Part shown: positions 59,780 through 64,000 of the stretch, piece by piece | Layout: each line of letters opens with the position of its first letter | How positions within the stretch are numbered: the stretch's first letter is position 1 | NCBI GenBank assembly: GCA_947652115.1 | Contig: OX393570.1 | Span: 2,720,866-2,784,865, forward strand | DNA length: 64,000 bases | Source of the DNA: Blastomussa wellsi | Lineage: Eukaryota; Cnidaria; Anthozoa; Scleractinia; Plerogyridae | Reading direction: 5' to 3' | The notes under the pieces: model-generated | Told to the model about the DNA's origin: nothing | What the model saw: only the letters and a program-made list of their open reading frames with translations | Database searches by the model: none | Translations under genes and position numbers: made by a program

Positions 59780-59960
59780 TCCCAGTTGCCTTCTACTTCT
59801 GTTTCTAAACGAGTCTCCGTGCACAACCATTCATATCCATGATGGAAATGAGTTTGATTTTCAAGACAAAAGATGCGCGAGTAAAACTCATTTCCATATG
59901 AAAGGTTGATACAACAAGACTCGTTTTGAAACAGAGGGAACAGCATCTCGGAAATGGACT
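59780..59960. mobile_element. Foldback element (family C)
   Basis: The left end is catttcccagttgcc with ctgtttctaaacgagtct; the right end is gactcgttttgaaacagagg with cggaaatgg. It is the third copy in the window. Confidence 0.55.
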
Positions 59961-60002
59961 ATTATCCAACGCTCGTCCATTCATGTCCACAGCGACCGCT
60001 TG

Positions 60003-60235
60003 GCCTATGCACGATGAACAAGTGCCTCTGAGGACATGGGATTTGAATGACTATAATCTACCAGTCCAATCCAACCACATTAGATCGACCGTTTGAAAAT
60101 CCCTTTGTTACGGTTGATTTGATTGGACTCTCTCTTTCGATTCATTTCTTTACTTCGTATTCTCCTGATACTAGCCAATCAAGTTATGTGTCCCCAAAGA
60201 CACTTGTTTGTTGTGCGCTGGCCCAATCGACTTAG
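60003..60235. mobile_element. Degenerate foldback related to 12650-12873
   Basis: The outer ends cttggcctatgcacgatgaa and gtgcgctggcccaatcgact recall the family ends. The inner parts tccaatccaaccacat and ggttgatttgattggactc resemble the nested foldback in intron 1 of esterase copy C. Confidence 0.5.
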
Positions 60236-60312
60236 AAGGACATCAACCGCAACGGACTGGACTCTAAACTTGACTCAGGGCCGCAAGGACTGTCTTATTC
60301 TTATGCAATAAC

Positions 60313-60658
60313 GGTTGTTTACCATTTGCCAAAAAAATCCGGAAATTTCGGATGGAATGTAAATGGAAAGACTAATTTTGGCTCCCCGAACGGAAATTTT
60401 CTCGGGAAAACGGGATTCCCTGAAAGGTAGACCAAAATTCCCAAACGGAATTTCCGAATGTGCTTACATTTGCCATTCGCCACAAGTTCCAGGCCTTCCG
60501 CCAATATGTTAAACTCGCCCTTGGCTTTCCCGGTAAGTTGGGTCTGTTTTTTAAATGGAACAAGCCGTTCCCAAACGGAAATTTCCATTGGGGACGTTTG
60601 CTTTCCATTTGCACAAACCGTCGACCAACCGGTTTCCCCGTGTAAATGGTAATCAACC
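60313..60658. mobile_element. TIR element, about 346 bp
   Basis: The ends ggttgtttaccatttgcc and tgtaaatggtaatcaacc are inverted repeats. Inner cggaaatttc and ccaaacgg words recur in both orientations. No coding capacity. Confidence 0.55.
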
Positions 60659-62005
60659 AACATGTTTTTCGTGTCGCGCCTGGCGAAAATAAAAAAGGCC
60701 CTGGGAACGAGGTTGCTCCCGCACGAACAAGCAGCGACGCCTGGGAACGAGGCAGCGCGAAGCGCGAGTTTTGGCGCGACTCTGAGCGATACAATTTAAT
60801 GAATGTTGACAAGCTAAAAATTAAATATGTATATAGCTTTGTTCGACTGCTTTTCCAATAATCACGAGATGCACAAATTACAATATTACCGGTACATCAT
60901 TATATCGCGACGACGCGGCTCCTATTTATTTAGAAATAAACTGTGAAAGCTTCTATTGCCGGAGCGTGTCTAAAATATATATGAAATTGGAAGGTGATAA
61001 AACAATTCTTAGGAATTTGAGACTTAATCTATCCTGTCTTTATAAGAAGTGGAAGTCATCTTAATTCAAATCTCATATTTTGCTTTCGCAGAATATATCC
61101 CCGTACTTGTTATGCCATTTTACTTGTTATTAACCAAAACGCCTCCAGGTTAAACCTCATAAGTCGGCGCCATGACACGTTAATGAGAGAAGAAAAATTC
61201 AAATGTATTCCGACAGTTGTTCTCTGTTTGACCAGTAAGACGTTTTCAAGAGCACAGTCTTATTATCTTATTATTCTGCACTGTAGAAACGAGATTTTCA
61301 ATATGCCATGCATTAATGTAGATCGCAGTGGTGTGTTTTCCACAACAAAATATAAACGTTTTATGCTTGGTACTCAGTGTATTAAAATTAGGCTTATAAC
61401 GGCTGCAGAAAGTATACCCAGAGGTCAGTAACCGTTTTAATCCGACGGAGATAATATGAAAATAGTGTTTCTGTCAGAAATTATCTAAAAAACCGTCCCC
61501 ATTTCTTCTCTTAATAATAGCTATACGGTCTTTTTGAGTCCAATTGAAGAGCAATCGGTTCTTGCTATAAATTGTTTTGAAATTATTTTGTATCGTGGAG
61601 CGCCGCTTTAAATATTGCTAAACGTAAACAGCAGGTTATTATGGTGATAAAAAGTAAAATAAACTTAAAGAGACGGTAAAAGACTATAAAAAAGGCGTAT
61701 TTTTAAAACCTTATTTGATGTAATATAACCATAGCCGTACCGACAGCACCAATGAAGTTATATCCTTCGAGAAAAACATCATGATTTTAATCTCACTTTC
61801 GACCGACGCAAAAATTCTGAATATTTGTATTTTCCAGAATTCTTGCAAAAATTCACCGTAAATTCATCATTCTCAATAGCAATAGAAAACATTTGTCAGG
61901 CACAAGGAATAGCTTTAGAGTAATATTTGGCTCAGAAATTTCAAATACATTGAGGGGTTGGAGACTATTTCCTTCAATTAACACACAGGCAAGATTTTTC
62001 CAAGA

Positions 62006-63268
62006 TTAGCCAGATAAATCGTTCGTTACTCTTTTCGCAGGAGATCGTCTGGCGCTATTCTCGATGTGTTTTCGAATCGGCTCGCCTTTTAGATAAGCAT
62101 TGAAATTTTTCGCGAAAGCCATTACAGGCAAAGAAAACGCCAGTACACCAAACACTGCGCAAATACCGCCGACCATTTTCCCAAAACCTGTTGTCGGGTA
62201 ATAATCGCCGTATCCAACGGTACTTACAGTCGTTATACTCCACCAAAATGCATCGGGGATGCTGGAAAAATGACTTCCATCCATACCTAGATCTGTGTAA
62301 AACACAGCGCTCGAAGAAAGAATGATGATCATAAACATGAAAAGCATCATCATTTCTAGCTCGCTTAGGCTCGCGCGGACGGTAAACATCATTACTTTTA
62401 ACCCTCGTGAGTAGCGAGTTAGTTTCAAAATTCGAAATATCCGCAGAAGCCGCGCAATGCGAAGAACGGCCAAGGATACAATACGACGATTGCCGCCTAT
62501 TAAAATGGTAAAAAACGGTATTATAGCAAGAAGATCCACAAAGTTTAACGGCGATAAAAGGAAATGAAATCTGTTCGGAGCCGCCACGAAACGCACCACA
62601 TATTCAAATAAAAACCACGAATAACAAACTGTTTCCAGAACTATAAACACTTCCAAGGTTTTGTAGGTGCAGTTTTGAAACTCATCACTCGACACGGTCG
62701 TATTGCAAGCTATCGTTCCTTTTTCTCCGTCCTTCTGCGCTGTCGTGCCGTTGCAGCTGGAATCAGGTTTGAGGTCGCATTCTTTAGTTCCTCTGAAGCC
62801 AGGCAAAGTCTCGAGGCACGAGATAACCACTGACGTAGCAATCATAAGTATAGAGAACATCGCAATTATCCGCGCAAAATTAGATGTATCTGGATGCTCG
62901 AACAAATTCCATACTCGACTCTGAAACGTCCATTGCGGAGATGCACGGTCTCTGCGTCGATCTTGGTACAAGCATTTTGCTACGCTCTTCAAAGCTTGCT
63001 CGCCGAGTTGAAAAAATTCCACTTCCTCGGTGAAGATACTGGCCGGGATATCGTCCGGCCAAATAAGTCTACCACCAGACTGATAATAAAATAAAATCGA
63101 TTCGAATACCACTCTGTGGCGATTAAAGAAATATTCCTGAACGACTGGATTATAGTATTGTTTTCTTCTTGATGGACTTCCAAGAAGAGTGTTTGGAAAA
63201 CGGCTTAGCGTTTTTTCTTTGGTTTCAAACGTCATTCCACTCACGTTGATAACAACGCGTTCTTCCAT
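62006..63268 (-). CDS. Shaker-type (Kv1-like) voltage-gated K+ channel subunit, intronless
   Basis: A single exon of 420 aa with the T1 domain at the very N-terminus (RVVINVSGMTFETKEKTLSR, then FPNTLLGSPSRR and YFFNRHRVVFESILFYYQSG). Six membrane segments follow. S4 reads LRIARLLRIFRILKLTRYSR and the filter TVGYGD is at 350-355. The S1-S2 extracellular loop is long, with three N-glycosylation sequons (NGT, NTT, NCT) and several Cys. The S6 hinge reads SLPVMAFAKNFN: the second Pro of PVP is Met (residue 383). The start Met sits directly before T1 and is the only reasonable choice. It is a tandem paralogue of 54669-55928, same strand. Confidence 0.94.
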   Translation of the reverse strand: MEERVVINVSGMTFETKEKTLSRFPNTLLGSPSRRKQYYNPVVQEYFFNRHRVVFESILFYYQSGGRLIWPDDIPASIFTEEVEFFQLGEQALKSVAKCLYQDRRRDRASPQWTFQSRVWNLFEHPDTSNFARIIAMFSILMIATSVVISCLETLPGFRGTKECDLKPDSSCNGTTAQKDGEKGTIACNTTVSSDEFQNCTYKTLEVFIVLETVCYSWFLFEYVVRFVAAPNRFHFLLSPLNFVDLLAIIPFFTILIGGNRRIVSLAVLRIARLLRIFRILKLTRYSRGLKVMMFTVRASLSELEMMMLFMFMIIILSSSAVFYTDLGMDGSHFSSIPDAFWWSITTVSTVGYGDYYPTTGFGKMVGGICAVFGVLAFSLPVMAFAKNFNAYLKGEPIRKHIENSARRSPAKRVTNDLSG

Positions 63269-63751
63269 TTTATCTCGCCATGCTGCTTGTTGTCTTGACG
63301 AAGGAATTTAGGAAACCCGCTGAGCAAGCTACTTTCTGAAGGTCGTAATTTATGGATAAATATCTATTCCGGCTTAAGCGTAGAAAGTTGATTGTCTCTG
63401 CCTTTATCACGTCAATTTGACCCAATTTTGCGGTGCCAAAAACTCTATTTTTCTCGTCAACGACTCGCCATTTTTAAATGGCACGCGAAGCTTTGTTTAT
63501 AACTTAAAATGGACTTGACAGTGGCTCTTACCTTGAATACAGCTGCAGGACTATTTTGAATACAAAGAAGAAAAGAAAGATGGCTCCAGAAGTAATTTAA
63601 TGAAATATGGATAAGCATATCTAGGGCCTGCTCGCCAACAACCAATGAGAATTTCTCATAATAATGAAAACTTGACATTTATATGCTGAGAATTAACTTT
63701 CGACTAAATTGACAAAGCCCTCCGTTCACACAAACAAAATCAAAACGGATG
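63269..63751. other. 5' flank of the second Kv gene
   Basis: Probably the promoter and 5' UTR of the channel gene. I see no recognisable motif or other gene here. Confidence 0.4.
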
Positions 63752-63951
63752 NNNNNNNNNNNNNNNNNNNNNNNNNNNNNNNNNNNNNNNNNNNNNNNNN
63801 NNNNNNNNNNNNNNNNNNNNNNNNNNNNNNNNNNNNNNNNNNNNNNNNNNNNNNNNNNNNNNNNNNNNNNNNNNNNNNNNNNNNNNNNNNNNNNNNNNNN
63901 NNNNNNNNNNNNNNNNNNNNNNNNNNNNNNNNNNNNNNNNNNNNNNNNNNN
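63752..63951. other. Assembly gap (200 N)
   Basis: Exactly 200 undetermined bases; apparent open frames across it are meaningless. The last 49 bases of the window show nothing. Confidence 1.
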
Positions 63952-64000
63952 ATACAAATAATTAACAATAGCCTATCCATATTTGTTAACAATTTCTCAT

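Larger units (their letters stand above)
55929..62005. other. Intergenic between the two Kv genes; rich in short elements
   Basis: No gene recognised. About 56540-56790 holds an 80-codon plus-strand open frame without a suitable Met (VAVYAGQTNDQIRTINSD and on), which I cannot identify. Other parts are foldbacks and SINEs listed separately, copies of gacggttgacggtta near 57817-57860, and a poly-C run at 58710-58727. Confidence 0.5.

Noticed and set aside
1..63751. A new multi-gene system (cluster of cooperating novel genes)
   Set aside because: All substantial genes belong to known families and, apart from tandem paralogues, have unrelated roles. No CRISPR array, toxin-like cassette or operon-like arrangement is visible.

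Overview
This is eukaryotic, metazoan nuclear DNA: multi-exon genes with GT-AG introns, AT-rich introns and intergenic DNA, and dense short transposable elements. The proteins are animal orthologues (UPF3, RagA, IWS1, DMRT, AADAC-like esterases, Shaker-type K+ channels). Two tandem, single-exon Shaker-like channels and the tRNA-derived SINE and foldback families suggest an anthozoan cnidarian, probably a stony coral. That placement is inference; no marker gene in the window settles it.

Layout. 1-13.6 kb (minus strand): a tandem cluster of arylacetamide deacetylase-like membrane esterases, with two complete five-exon genes (397 and 401 aa) and, at the left, one intact but isolated last exon. 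A BEL/Pao-type retroelement remnant lies left of it. 15.0-27.3 kb: a head-to-head pair, UPF3 (minus, 13 exons, 572 aa, nonsense-mediated decay) and RRAGA (plus, 8 exons, 315 aa, Rag GTPase of the TORC1 pathway), whose start codons are about 255 bp apart. 30.6-33.7 kb (minus): a two-exon DMRT transcription factor with DM and DMA domains and a C-terminal Cys4 motif. 39.0-52.2 kb (minus): IWS1, 16 exons, 659 aa, a transcription elongation factor, with a LINE reverse transcriptase inserted antisense in intron 10. 54.7-63.3 kb (minus): two intronless Shaker-type Kv channel subunits, both with the second proline of the S6 PVP hinge replaced. A 200-base assembly gap (N) ends the window.

Splice sites were read by eye. 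For UPF3, RRAGA, IWS1, DMRT and both complete esterases all exon phases close exactly. One UPF3 intron requires a GC donor.

Apart from the tandem paralogues (esterases, Kv channels), the genes are unrelated in pathway. I found no convincing new multi-gene system. The most notable signals are the altered Kv S6 hinge, a perfect 86-bp-arm palindrome upstream of the DMRT 3' end, the DMRT Cys4 tail, the orphan esterase exon, and several short transposons with readable target-site duplications.
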